A stretch of 64,000 nucleotides of DNA, from the NCBI RefSeq assembly GCF_028750875.1, contig NW_026542597.1, forward strand, positions 2,306,501-2,370,500. The letters are read 5' to 3'. The notes below the pieces were generated by a model. The model saw nothing but the letters and a program-made list of their open reading frames with translations, did no database searches and was not told the DNA's origin. Both the position numbers and the translations under genes were made by a program. Below, piece after piece: positions 35,676 through 48,966 of this stretch; within the stretch, counting starts at the first letter, position 1, and each line of letters begins with the position of its first letter. The DNA comes from Macrosteles quadrilineatus. Lineage: Eukaryota; Arthropoda; Insecta; Hemiptera; Cicadellidae.

Positions 35676-36337
35676 GGGCCGGCGCGCACTATCCCGACCA
35701 CGACCACGACCACGACTCCGACTGGTCGCATACGACCAGTTTTATAATAGGAATAAATGGAACAGCGCGCACTGGTCGACTGGTCGGACCCTGGTCGGGC
35801 CCTGGTCGCACGACAAAAATTTTCCAGTTTGGTCGGGCCCGACCCGCTGGTCGTTGCAGCCAAACATAGCACACAAAGTAATGGGACGACGCGCACTACC
35901 TCCGACTTGCCTCCGACCCGACCAGTACACCACTCAACCCCCAGTATTCCTAGATCAATCAAACGGTAAGCACTAGTTTTTTGCGCCGGTCTGTGAAGTG
36001 ACTCATTTGGTAAAATGTCGCAGGATTTTTACACTTTTGAAACCTGTCTTCATATTGACGTAGCTCTTCATAAAATGTTGCAAAATGCCCTTTCAGACCT
36101 AACAGTTAACATTGGATATACCCAGTATAGTGTCTTCTTCCGCTTAACGTACTTACAATACAAATGCACCATAACAACTACTTCTTCAACAATCATCTTG
36201 ACACTAAAGTTTGTAAAACATTCGTTGCCTTGGTCAGGTCGTGGTCGGGTCGTGCTCTGGTCGCATGGTGAATGACAACCACTGGTCGGGCATTTGGTCG
36301 TGGTCGTGGTCGTGGTCGGGATAGTGCGCGCCCGGCC
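35676..36337. mobile_element. Harbinger-type MITE with ACCACG-rich termini
   Basis: The element is 662 bp and flanked by TAA on both sides (35673-35675 and 36338-36340), the 3-bp TWA target of PIF/Harbinger transposons. The TIRs of over 40 bp begin GGGCCGGCGCGCACTATCCC and continue into CGACCACGACCACGAC, mirrored at the right end. CTGGTCGGGCC-like motifs are repeated just inside the left TIR. The interior frames (for example 86 residues from 36015) are not recognisable as transposase or Myb protein. It is much more GC-rich than its host DNA. Confidence 0.8.
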
Positions 36338-36340
36338 TAA

Positions 36341-39300
36341 ATTACATCACAAATGAGATCATTTCTCTACTGGTCCTTCAAAGGCCTCCTCCGAGGCCGA
36401 CCCTTTACATCTTGATGGTCTAATATTGGATGAAAATGTTAAAGCACCTTTCACTTTTTCGGTTACAATCAATAAAGCAATTATTTCTTAATCAAAATGT
36501 TTGGAAATCCACATTTGCATGACATGTAATAGCGTAGGTAATTTATAAATATATATTTTTATACCTCTTAAAATACACCAAATACGCGTGTTTTTATCTT
36601 TGTAATTAATTTTGATATTAATTATTCCAAAAATGTTAGCAATTATCATTCATATTTGGTTCAAAATCACTTGTCAAATTTCTATTATCCAGAACTTTAA
36701 CACTATTGTAATTCAAAATTGAGCTTAGAAACTATGGAAAATTGTAGGCAATAGTGTATGTTGTAAATGAGATAGGAAATTTTAACGTCAACAACTTAAG
36801 GCATAATATGCATAGTAAGTTGAGTAATTAAGTGTATAGGTTACTAAAATAATTAAGTAATTAAGTGTATGTAGGTTTTGGTATTGAATACTCAAGTCAA
36901 CCGGGACCCCTGCGTTAATGAAAGGACAATTTTCAATACCGTAGAGTTTTTATTGCTGCTTCTAATCCCATTTTAAGTCAAACAAAAATTAGCCTCTTTT
37001 AAATTTGCTTAGTTAAATAACTACCCATAAATACCTAATTAACTATGTATTAAAGGCATGATCCCTACAAACCAAAGACAATGACCTTCAAATAAAGGGT
37101 GATTAACCAATCACTTATAAGGACGTATTTAAGCGTTCAGCGGTAAAAAAGGTTAATTATAGATTAAGTATGTTAGTGTATGTGATGAGTTAGTGGTTAG
37201 ACAGTGGGGAGACCACATGTTACAAGAGCACTAACAAGCTTTCAAAGGTAAACCACACAAACATACTAAACTGCTCGGGTTAATTTAAATGCTTATAGCG
37301 AACAAGAGTTCAATGTGGTTTTAGATTTTCGTTATGCTAATCAATAGCATCTAGAAAGTGTAAAAAACTACTTCTTACAATTATAGACCTACTGAAAAAA
37401 TTTCAAATAATCAAAATTTCTAACTATTTTTGATAGCTCCAAATAGATTGTTATTACTCGTTTGGTCCTTCAAATGCACTAAAATATTTCTCTACAGCCC
37501 TTAAATTCTCTGTTACCTATTGTAAGCTTGGAAGATAATTTATTTTAAGCCCTTGATACAGTGGCACCATGAAAAATCAATATTGATATTCACAACTTCC
37601 TAGTCAACACTAGCCAATACACGAACATGTGTAAATTTATCGTACCATGAGAATGATGAGACAAGAGGCAGAGCAGCAGAAAGTCAATACATTTTGCACG
37701 CGAACCACCTTGTGAGTTGTAGCAGAATGTCTGGATGGCGATGTGATAAAAGAACTGATAATCAATTAGTACGCATGTTTCTTGATTTGGGGCTATTTTT
37801 GCTATCTAAGATTACATATTATGTGTGTTACTAATTTTTTTGTATTTATGAATTACAAAAGAAATATAAACTAATTAAATAGTCTACACCAAAACTTTTA
37901 AAACGTGTTTGTTAAATTTATGGTCAAATGTATATAAAAGTATAACATATTTCATGATCTTATGTTTATCATCGTCATTGTTATTTAGGATAAAGAAGAG
38001 TTACACTTTTTTCCTAATTTAATCCAAGTAACCTCAAAAACACCTTTCATCACAATTTCTCATTCTGCCAGAATGTCAAGTATTTTCTGGGATTAATATA
38101 GTAGCTAAACTATCAAGAAATATAATATGTAGGAATTGAGTGTAAAATTATTAACTTTACTGAATTTTATTTTATTTAAATGGTTTAAACTGCTTAAAAC
38201 TTTGTAATTGTTTATAAATCTCACCTATGCAACTTCTGGCACCACAATTATTTCAACTCATGCTTTCGTTCCCAGAAAACCCTAAATATACTAAATTAGT
38301 TCAGTGTATTAACTTCAAAACTATATCTAACGTATAAATAACGTATTTTACAGTGACCGGGATTTTTTGACTGGTAGTCACAACTTGTAAATAGTCTTAC
38401 TAATGTTAAATACCTAAGAAGTTGTGTATTTTAGTTTTACTCCAGTTCATTTTAGTTTATTTTTGCATAGGTAACACTAATTGTATTTGGTTGATTTGGC
38501 TAAATAAATGACTTATGACTTATCTCTAGTTAAATGGTTGAATATCTTGGGTGTTGATTAATAAATCAGTTACAACTACAATAACTCGTTGTAGTGTTAA
38601 GTTGACAAAAGGTTTCCTTGTTAGAAGAATTTACGCAATCAACTAGTTATTTAACTTTCAATAGTGCATTTACCCTCATAGCATAATCTATTCCGCGTCA
38701 ACTTGCTAAGTCTAGTGTAGTGGGTCCTGCGGGACCAAACATTTCAAAGTTTCTCAGCAAACTTACCTTCAACACCGTCAAGCCCAATTACGATCATTAC
38801 AGACAGTTGGTTAAACATTTCTCTGCACTGCACATGAATAAGATCGATCAATAAACTTGTGTCTTAATAGATTCACTGTACTAATTTGCTTACAATGTTC
38901 TATTCCGTATCCAAAACCATTCGTTATGGACTTGATAGTGTTTAATTGTGCTTCTGGTTTATCCCGTATTTCTATTAAATTTTATTGGTAGAATATTTAC
39001 AGGTATTTTACAGTTTCGAGTGATTCAGAATGTTATGTCTCTTCAGTAGAACTGTAAAGGAAGACTCATAAATATAATGATCGTTTGTAAATAGTGACAA
39101 CTTTTTATTTACAACTACTAGCATTAATTATGTAAGGATCCCAAACAATATGGTTTAACAATTTTACCAAAGTGTGTATAGTTGTTAGAGATACAATCTT
39201 TATTCTAAGCCAACAGTGGTGTAATGCCAACGCAATGACAGTATTTTAGGGGGGTGGGTTCAACAAGTGGTAATCCATTGCACCCCTTCTCTACCTCGAC

Positions 39301-40290
39301 AACCCTACGCAGTTAAACACTATTTTTTGCTTCAAAGTGAAGAGTTACTACCAGCACATGTACAAATAAACGTTACAAAAAAAGTGGAAGACTCCCTTAT
39401 GGGTCCCTTATTACTCATTTGCTATCCTGACTTTTTTCCAAAAAGTTTAACTAGCTGGATATTAATTTGAAATAGTTATGAAAATAAAATACCTATGCTG
39501 AAAAAAACATAGAAATATTGAGCCACGTATACGGTGGAACTTCAATCATGAACAGCATCAGCAGCATATTGTTGGTTTTATGTAAGGGCCAAACAGTATG
39601 AACAATCGTCTTGTATGCCTTATGACGTGTGTGATGTATGAGAAATTGATACACATTTATTCTAGTACCTAACCAGCTTGAATTAATGTTATAAGGGAGT
39701 TATTATAAATGGATATACTGAATTTTTAAATCTTTAGGCAAGAAATTATCATTTACAAGAAACAAATTACTAAAATTATTTTCCATAAGGAAAACCTTGG
39801 TACTGGCTTTTAGAACGGAACCCTTTGGCAAAATTGTTATGAAAACTATTTAACTTTCCTATCATCAACTGGAACAATGAGTATGTGCCACTATATCTTA
39901 GCCTTCTACCTGGATGGCTGGAGAATCATTCCAGCCAGTCACTGATGGCTTTCAATTTTGTTTATTCTGATTCTTCTTTGGTTTCTAATAGTTTTCTTTT
40001 TTCCTATTTTCTGTAACACTTTTGTTTGCTGCCGTATTATAGTCTCTTCATTCTACACTTCCAAAAAGAAGTTTTTATGAATAATCGGTTCAACTCAGTT
40101 TCTTAGGGAAAATGTCTTAAGGGCTATTATGAGTCACCTACAACCTAAACACACATAAACTGCGTTTGAGTATATTTTCATATCTACCCAAGAAATGCGT
40201 GGCTTATATTATTTTGTATTGGCGAATCACAAACTTAAATTAAAGTTATCTGGGTCCCTCAATTGCCTGCTATTGTACCCACATCTCGCA
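36341..40290. other. Gene-less stretch
   Basis: Nearly 4 kb of AT-rich DNA with no gene, RNA or repeat that I can support. The 67-residue frame at 39267 has no domain features. Confidence 0.45.
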
Positions 40291-40301
40291 TGGTATGCGA
40301 A

Positions 40302-40737
40302 GCGAGTGCCGTCCTATTCTTTGCTGTGGGTGTAATAAACTGTCAAAACCGTCAGGTAGGCCCGAGTGCCGTTTGACTCCCCAGAGCGTAAGAGTGATTC
40401 AGGGGAGGGGTGTTTGTAGAAGGGATGTAGTGGGTAACGGAGACCGGGTACAGTTTCTTAACTGGGCTACCCTAATATCGATTGAAAATATCGATTCGAT
40501 CAGTAAACCTTCATTCAATTTTTTTTTCATAATCAGTAAGTTAGTTTGGTTAGGTTAGGTTATAACAGTTTAAATTAATCCCACATACAAGCTTTGCTCA
40601 TCCTGCCCCCTCCCCTTGTCTATCTTTCCACCCCCATACCCTCGCATCATGGATCATAGCACTGAGGCCTGGCTGGCACTCGCACCGCCAAGCCGCTGTA
40701 ATTGACCTTCGTCAGCGTTTTTAGGCAAACGGCACTC
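40302..40737. other. GC-rich island with inverted GAGTGCCG motifs
   Basis: GCGAGTGCC at 40302 and GAGTGCCGTTTG at 40364 recur inverted as GGCACTCGC at 40675 and CAAACGGCACTC at 40726. The stretch is markedly more GC-rich than its surroundings and includes pyrimidine-rich CCCCCTCCCCTTG. It could be a decayed TIR element. No ORF of note is present. Confidence 0.4.
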
Positions 40738-42600
40738 AGCCCTGTACTCCTCTCGCACACCGAATTCCAAGACACTAACAAAGCTTGCAATCCAAACACG
40801 CACAATCTACACTATTTTCTAACTAGTATCTGAAAATATTATAGCCTACTATTTTTATAACAGTTTTAATTCTAATGCTTACTTCAAGCTGAATTGTATG
40901 TTTTAAAATTGTAGCTATTCCTCAGAAGTTTACATGTGTGTCTGAATAAATTAGTATAATCGACAAAAATAAAAGACAACGACTATTTAAAAGTCCACAT
41001 TCTTACAATATCAACAATTTATCAGGTATATCCAGTGCAAACCGGCACACGTAGCATGTGATGGAGAAGAATACAACTAAATTTAAAACGAAAAAACCCC
41101 ATTAACGCAGTATCGTCGTTTCAAGTAGAGTACCGTTGTAGGAAAATACAGACTCCACCAAGCTGAAGCTCTTAAAAGGTTAATTAAGTAGAAAATATCC
41201 GTATTTAGTGCTAGAAGCCGGTCTTTAAAGGTAGTATTTGCCTCAACACAATATATTATATTAGGTTCTGTTCATTGAATTTTATTTCAAACCGTGGTGA
41301 TTAAAATAATTGTCACAAATTTATAAGTTGTAGCTAAGCAATATATTGTTTTTAGTATTTATTTTTATTTTTTGATAACACGCTTTTAAAAGGTGTCTTG
41401 CTTCTTAAATCCTCTATGGGGCAGTAAAATATATAAATAATGATCCAAGGAATTTAATTCAATACGTTAAGTTTTTTTTTGTAAATATATTTTTTTCACT
41501 TTTAGAAATAGTAGGTCCATTGGACCCATCTATCCAGTGGTCCCATCTATTATACTGGTCCAATGGTCAAAGATGCAGAGAAAAGTGTGAAGTAAGTAAG
41601 TCTGTGGTATTAGGTTTGACTATTAATACATTAGTTTCCGTAATGGGCTTTTCATAAAATGAAGATACTCTTTCAAAGGTTTTACACGTTTTTATTACAA
41701 ATAAAACGCTATTTATATACAACATGATAAGCTATACACATTTAACCTACTCGTTACAAAACCCTATGCTAATTTTGCATAATAAAGCGTGCCCTCTCAA
41801 CGGTGTTCAATAAGCTATAAATAACTGTTTTTGTCTTTAAAAAACAATAAGAGCAACATAAATATATTTCTGAGAAATAAATAGGCAGGATGTCTTTGAT
41901 ATCGGATATTAAACGAATAAATGAGGTCGTGCTTTTTACGCTCAAGTAAACCTTTCGGGTTGAGGAATTCTATAATGGCCAGGAATTATTATTGCTGTTA
42001 CCACAGTGAATATTGCTTGTAAATTGAAGGCTAGTCAGATTCGTGAGAAAATTGTATTAGGAATGTTGTTTTATTTTAACATGAATGTTTGAGTACAACA
42101 TTGAGATAAACCTTAGTTTAAGAACGTGTCATTATCATGCATATTTCACCACGGTATAATTTGTAGCTCAACTGTGCAAAACTGCAATAAAGAACTCTAA
42201 AATTATATTTTACAACAATGCGTTGCACTTGCATTTGGTGCTATGTAAATTGTACGCAATTTCAATTAAATATTATATCGTTACCAAATACCCTTCTTAT
42301 CAAAATATTTTAAACATTTTCTTACTAATTGTACTTTGATGTTCGTAATTTATTGTTTCCATGTTTTTTTGTCCCCATTGTTTGTGTCTTTTTGAAATAT
42401 TATTGGAATTTTAATGTCTAACCTCAATCTAATAACACTTTTATGTGAGGTGAGTTTTCAAGTAAATATACTGACTGTCTGAAGCTGAGTTTGACTAGTT
42501 TCCAAAATGTATATATATTTCATATAGACTACTATAGTTTTCCTCCATAAATGGACTTGGAATTTTTGAGGCCATGTGTCAATAAGTCTTACAAGATTAA
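40738..42600. other. Gene-less stretch
   Basis: AT-rich with no gene. A small GGTCCATTGGACC palindrome with an inverted partner lies at about 41515-41570. Confidence 0.45.
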
Positions 42601-42603
42601 TCA

Positions 42604-42812
42604 TCTACCTGGTAGAATCTGAGTGTTATCACATGACACAAGCACTACACTACACTGTGACACTACGACACTACTGAGCACCTTACGGCACGACGACGGG
42701 ACACTGACTGAGCCGTTATCTCCCCCCACCACCACCACAACAGGTGGTAGCCCCTCCCCTCTCCCCCCACCACACAACTGCCACCTGCTGCTCATCACAT
42801 CAGCTGATTAGA
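42604..42812. promoter_or_regulatory. C-rich, E-box-rich island
   Basis: Opens with the palindrome TCTACCTGGTAGA-like TACCTGGTA, then a CACTACGACACTAC simple stretch and CCCCCCACCACCACCAC. E-boxes CAGGTG, CACCTG and CAGCTG (in ATCAGCTGAT) follow between 42740 and 42810. Strong strand asymmetry and E-box clustering suggest a regulatory island. The overlapping opposed frames here are low-complexity. Confidence 0.35.
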
Positions 42813-42844
42813 TATATCTAACTAAATTCAAATGAGGTTTTGCC

Positions 42845-42861
42845 ATATATATATATATATA
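42845..42861 (+). repeat. (AT)n microsatellite
   Basis: About eight AT units. Confidence 0.9.
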
Positions 42862-43084
42862 GAATTTACAAGTGTGGAGTAGTTTCTCACGTTTCTTCAG
42901 GTCAGGACAATTTTTTACCTAATGATTAACACTCAGGGCACACTAAGGTCGAATTTCTAGAATATCTGTGACAAACTGGTCAACATTTTCTCACCTTCCC
43001 TTGTTAATGAGATGAGCGTCACATGGGTGTGACCTTTCAAACTGTGCCTTCCCTACTATCCTAGCGCTAGCAGCGGAAGAAAGA

Positions 43085-43471
43085 GTGTTGTCGTTGGGAG
43101 TACTCGGGCAGTACGTGCAATCTGGTGACATGAACTTGATCATCCTGAACAGGTATGACCGGAAATCCGTGACCTGTCAGGAGCCGGGACAGGTAAGAAT
43201 CCTTAACTTCCTATCCGCACCACCAATTAAGATTGGACTTGCTGAGTCAGTCGTCTGGTTCAGCGTCCATGAGCATCTTGTTCATAGCTCTTCTGACATA
43301 GCAAGTAGGTACAGATGCACTTCTCTGTTCCTTACGGATTCTCTTAACATCTATGACATATTGATTCCTTTTCGCCACGAAAAGATTGGCTGGGATGACT
43401 TCAGCCCGGCTGGTTCAGACATATACACCGATGGTTCAGACACAGGGTTCGCGTATGCTATTGCTGCCTAA
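43085..43471 (+). pseudogene. Possible retrotransposon RNase H fragment
   Basis: A 128-residue frame (first codon GTG, so no real start) ends with GSDIYTDGSDTGFAYAIAA. The DxYTDGS motif resembles the first catalytic strand of RNase H domains in non-LTR retrotransposons. The preceding 110 residues are not recognised, and the frame stops right after the motif where the rest of RNase H should follow. If real, it is a small broken relic. Confidence 0.35.
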
Positions 43472-46400
43472 CGCTGAACACCGACAAATTCATATCGTGC
43501 TTCTTGTTGAGCGACAAGTGCGTATTTGGATTTGAAACGTTTTAGGGCGCCATTTTGTTATTAGTGGGCCGATTTTGGTTTTCTTTATGTCAATTTTTAT
43601 GTTTCGTCAATACCTGTAAAATGATACCAAACTCGACTATACTTGTCATTTGAAAATTTTGAGCTACCCCCACTACCCCTATGGGCAAAATTTTCAAATT
43701 TGACCATAATTATTGTAGCCCCTCATATCTATGAAGTTTGCCGCAAACAGATTTCAAATATCTCAAATGGTTGAAAAGTTAAGGGAGGGTGCAAGTTACT
43801 TTTCAGCCAATAATTATGTATATATGGTGCGTAACTATATAGAACTATATTGAAAATTGTTTGAAAAATATAATCAATAACTATAACGAACATAACAAAA
43901 AGTAGCTGTACACTGTTTTACTATAGTGTTAAGGTATAGACTCAATATTTACTAACACTGTTCAATGATCTCTATTCTATACCACTTTGACAATTATTGG
44001 ACGACCCCACATATACAGTTTACTAAATATCGGTAGCTTTGAACACCTGTGTACATTAATACACTGCAGTTAATGGGCTCCAACTCCAAACAAATACAGT
44101 ACTCGTATCAGCTTTTAAAATAATTTTGTATCTTTGTTTTCAACAGGTCCACTTTATTTGCAATGTTGCTAGTTCTGAGGAGTGATTTTTCAGCGTACAA
44201 TATGTGTATAAAAGTGTGTGAAGAATAATCCTCAAACTATACAGCTTTTTATCACTAATTTAAATTATATATATATATATATCCACAAACATGTTGAAAG
44301 GCGAATATTTTTAAGGTAATTCAATCAAATATTACAATAATATTTACGCTTAGTACAGTGCGACAGAACTCATACAATTAACCTCTATAGTCTAGAGTGT
44401 ATTTAGTTTAACCAGTCTAATCCATTAAGCCCTTGCGAAACTCATACAAAAACACTTTTGTAACTAAACATAGTCAAAATATTTTAATTAATACGGTGAT
44501 CTATTATATTATGTAAAAAGTTTTAAATAGTTTTCTTTTCATTACAGTAAAACATTAAAATAATAATAAAGCATTAAACGTTGTAAGAATATTTTGACTC
44601 GAACTTTAATTACTTTAAATAATCTAATAATTATTTTGCAATAAAAATGGTAATGTAATGATGTTTTTCAGTGGGTTCAGTACCTTATGCATATAAGGGA
44701 GTGTTAAAGCACACGCTTTCCAACAGTGTGAAACATTAATGTGAGCTTAGAGTAACTTCAGTGGGGCTCCTTACTGGCTACCTCTCTGATTTGTTTTGAC
44801 GAGGACATGTTTTGAAATGATGACCAGAGTTGTGCATATTGTTTTTAAGTAAATAAATACACTAAATTAATAAAAAAATAGTTTGAATACAATAACAAAA
44901 AGCCTAAAGAGCTCAAACTGTAGTTCTTATCTAAACACATGTGAAATTTCATATTGAAATACTAGTTTTCGTACTATTTTCTTTTAGTCTAATACTGCAT
45001 TAAAATTGTTGGACCGTACTAAATAACCTCAAAACTACCTGTTGTCACAGTTTTTACAGTTCGTATTGTTATATTTTATTCGAGCTAAATGAACATTAAC
45101 TGTTATTTATCCTTAAAGGAGTAAAACTTATAGGTACTAAAAAATTCTTGTTTGTTGGATTAATTCATAAAGCAATTAATTCATAGGCAGTCGTGAAGCT
45201 AACACTATTTACTCTGGGCGTAGTAAAAGTTAAAGTGTATTTCATTGTGGACCGTTGCCGGGAAAAAATACTCAGTAAAGAAATGGATGAAAGATTTTTT
45301 CTGTTAGGTTTCTTGTCATAAAACTTTTAAATATGTTTCTTTAAAATTTAGAGATATATTCCGAAGAGTTTTTAAAACATATGTTTATTTAAAACAGGAC
45401 TAATCTTAAAATCTTTAGAATAGTTGTATCCTGCTAAATAAAAGGTTCAATACACCTACCTCTGGGTTTAAAACCAACTAAAAGTAGTTCATAAACGCAG
45501 GAAGCAGTCAGGTTACACGGTGATAAACAGCGGATGATTGCTAGTTGTTCCTTGGCAGCTATATATTTGAAACTGAGCCTTTTACAGCTACATAAACGTC
45601 CCCAAGATAACAGTGTCAAGCATGAAATGACTAGAACAGTACAACGACCTTAGAACTAATATTGGCAAACCTGGGTTTTAAACATTATAGGTGGTTTTAT
45701 TTTATTCTGAATGATGCTCTTCAGGTTTGTAATTAATTGTAATTAGAGTTTAACAACTCTTTGTGTTTTGATTTGTCTTTTTAATAATCAACAAATATGT
45801 ATTTCAACAAAACATTATTTTTCCCAAAATAGCCGGATTTTTTAAGATAGGTATTTAAATTATTCATTTTAAACAAATAGTAAAATTATTGTTAGCAAGT
45901 TTCTTCATTGTATTGTATGTAAATTATAATCATCTTAGCGCAAAAAATATGTAACTTATTATTTTGGAAGAAATAGTAGGGCCAAAACTTATTAGAAACT
46001 TGAAGATGAGACTTGTCTATGAGATGTAAAAACGCACTATTATAAACAAAATTTAAATTGTTTTCTGAAAACAGGATTACTGAAGTAAACTCGTAGACTA
46101 CAATACATAACACTCTCATAGCACTCTCATATTGACTGAAAATATCATTTTATCTAGCTTCATGATTATATCTAATTTCTTTCTACTCAACTCCACATGA
46201 ACATTTAACTCTTACAATATTTTCCGGTAGTCAAAAATTTATTGGATAAAATACATAAAATATTGTTGAAATTTCTGTTGAACCAGGAAATAACTCACCA
46301 ATATATCTCTTATTCATTTATACCTAAAATGTAACCTAGTACAATGTGTCATACAGCAGGATAAACTCATCTGACACATCTCACAGTGTCATTATCCGGA

Positions 46401-46959
46401 GATAAGCAGTTGTACCAACATAACAACACCGACCGGGTCCTAAACAAACTGTAACTCGGGTAGCTTAAATACGCATGAATAGAGCAATGTCTACAAACAG
46501 AATGACATTTGATTGTACAAAACTTATACGTTATGTACCATTTAATGATCGTGGATATTGAAACCTCCCCCCCCCCCTACTGTAACATTACTGTTTGGAA
46601 AATAATATAGTAGGTATATAATAACTAAATAATAACTTGGTTTCTACATTCACTTTGAATCACTGCACAACAACAAACTTATTCGTAAAAGGAAGATCAT
46701 GTAAATTTTATTCATTACGAGGAATAAGTGTCTGTTTAAATTGTTTCTATATAGTATAACAAAGATTTTAGAATTTGGCAATGGGTTTGAACCCCTATTG
46801 AACAGTTGTGAGCACCTGCCAAGGATTATAATTTGGTAAGAAGTTTTAGTTTTAGTTTTTAGTTTGCTAGGTAGTGTTTTATTATATTAGACAAACTCGA
46901 GTAAATTAAAACGTTACAATTACTACAGCTTTTCCACTTTTAATTCATAAAACGTCAAT
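43472..46959. other. Gene-less stretch
   Basis: AT-rich. An (AT)n tract at 44266-44282 and a C(12-13) run near 46567 are the only simple features. Pieces at 43550-43800 look like fold-back interior sequence but have no defined ends. Confidence 0.4.
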
Positions 46960-47340
46960 TGTTTTTCAGAATCGTCATTTATATTTCAGAAATGAAAATT
47001 TGTTTTTCAGATGTTAGATTTAAATTTTAGAAAGTTTCAATTGTATTTCAGATAATATAAACTGCATTTCAGAAGGTATCAATTATTATTGTATTTCAGA
47101 AATAATAGTGTAATCATCTTTGTTATCAGCGTTAAAAATTAGCAGCTGATTTTGAAATGATACAGTTATAACAAATATTTATATTAATTTCTAACTCTGA
47201 AGTTAATGTAACAATTTCTGAAATTCAATTGATGTTTTCAAAAATTAAAACGATAGTTCTTGAATACACTTGAGGCTTTCTAAAATAATCTTGACACTTT
47301 CTGAAATAATCTTGACAATTTCAGAAATAAAATTAGAAAA
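46960..47340. repeat. Cluster of TTTCAGAA motifs, mirrored
   Basis: Six TTTCAGA motifs lie between 46963 and 47101 at roughly 20-40 bp spacing, in several cases as GTATTTCAGA. After about 100 bp the inverse TTCTGAAA appears at least twice (47215-47305), followed by a final TTTCAGAA. The layout is a loose inverted repeat. Origin is unknown; a decayed repeat with motif-based termini is likely. Confidence 0.4.
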
Positions 47341-47594
47341 GGTGTCGTTGTTCTGCCCGTGCTTCGCAATGGGGTGAGAATACAAAAGACAATAATTTAA
47401 TTTAAAAAAATCTACTATAAGAAACAGTTACAACACACTTACCAGGCAAGGACAAGAGAGACATAGACAAGGCTCCATCTTAATAATTATTGCTTATGTA
47501 AATGAAGATAGCTCATGTTTATTATCTTTAAGCTGTGTGGCAGAATCAAAACTAATACATTTCTATTGTATTTGAAACATAGAACATCTATAAA

Positions 47595-48354
47595 TACCCC
47601 CGCCGCAGCAAACCTGCCGTCTAAGCGAATTTCCATTTGGCCGAATTGATTTTCAATTGATCTATTTAAATAACATTAGGTTTAACGAGTTACCTAGGTT
47701 TGCTGCTACAAGGAAACTAATAAAGTAGTGTGTTTTTAGTAAAATATTGATAGCTTACTATAAAATAAATAAATTGGCCAAGTTTGATCAAAATATATCC
47801 ATAAACAAGCAAACTACAACATTTTACAATATTCTCCATAAGAATAACATGGGAATTTTAAATTTACAATTTTTTTAGTTTTCTCCGTAACCAATAACCG
47901 TACAAAAACACTTTGATATACTGAATTGTTTGTTTTTTTAAGCTCTTTAAGAAGGTTCAGAGAAAAATTGGGAAATTTTGTGTTTTGAGGGTAAAAAGTG
48001 AGAAAAACCAATTTTTACCCAATAAAACCCCCCATAAAACCCTGTTCCCATGGTCCGATCTAGCTGGATCGCGAACTCATTCAAGTTTATCCCGCCTTAC
48101 ACCTTCAAACCAAATTTCATCAAAATCGGATAAAAATTACTCAAGTTATCGTGTTCACGGACACATATATATATAAATCTATATATATATATACCTATAT
48201 ATATATATATATATATACATATATAAAAATTTGAACGAATGGTGTTTTTGGCCTCTGGGGACATTAAAATGAAAAAGTAGATCGGTCCCGGGCCTAAGTC
48301 TTACCATGAGACCTACGGTAATAGCTACTTCCCTATAGGGAAATTCGCTAAAAA
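47595..48354 (+). repeat. Dispersed repeat family A, copy 2
   Basis: Full-size copy (760 bp) of the family described at 3683. It has the clean start TACCCCCGCCGCAGCAAACC, subterminal TAAGCGAATTTCC, internal AT microsatellite (about 48168-48225), hairpin TTCCCTATAGGGAA and end ATTCGCTAAAAAC. It is the closest of the three to a presumed consensus. Confidence 0.8.
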
Positions 48355-48966
48355 CAAAAGGTAATTAAGTAAGAGTCACATTAACAAGACCAGGGTTTGG
48401 ACCGGTCCCTTTCAAAACGTAAATAACGTAATTGGCGTATAAAACACTAAACAAATTTAGCAAATGGTTTATATTGTACAAATACAAAATAAATACAATT
48501 ATATTGTAGGAGAAAGTAAACAAACAAAATTATAAAAACATATAGATAGATTGACTTTAGTAGATCGTTATCGAAACACCAATTTTTTGGGTGGAGTTTC
48601 ATAAGATCTTTCATTCAAGTATGCGGTTCATATGTGTACGGCTTACGGTTTTCTCAAAAGTTCTTGATCCTTATTTGCTTTGTATATAGATAAAGAAAAA
48701 CTGTTTTGATTACAATGATTTACAATATACCAGTAATCCTTGAAAGATAAAATTTATAGATATTGTACTATTAAATCAGTGAACACCAAATCATATTAGG
48801 TTGTGTAATTTTCTTCAAACCCCAAACACAGTATTTCGATTGAGTATGTAGCCTATTTTTTTAAATCATATATTGGTAATATATCAAGCTACTTCTTCCA
48901 CTTCTTTGTACAAGATAAACCACTTCCTTAAGCGAAGCAATATAAAAATTACAATATTTCGTTCCA
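48355..48966. other. Gene-less stretch before block A2
   Basis: Contains the inverted third copy of a short repeat (48651-48692). Otherwise nothing is recognised. Confidence 0.45.
48651..48692 (-). repeat. Short dispersed repeat, copy 3
   Basis: Reverse complement of the blocks at 387-426 and 1321-1361, with TTCTCAAAAGTTCTTG at its left edge. Confidence 0.45.

Noticed and set aside
35656..35976. Several overlapping frames of 60-106 residues rich in R, P and G
   Set aside because: They are translations of the GC-rich MITE end with its CGACCA hexamers, not genes.
40545..40562. GGTTAGGTTAGG resembling the insect telomeric TTAGG repeat
   Set aside because: Only two units; not a telomeric array.
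42601..42811. Opposed frames rich in P, T or V, G
   Set aside because: Low-complexity translation of the CCACC/GGTGG tract.
43085..43471. A host gene of 128 residues
   Set aside because: It has no ATG start and only the final DxYTDGS motif is recognisable; kept as a possible retrotransposon relic.
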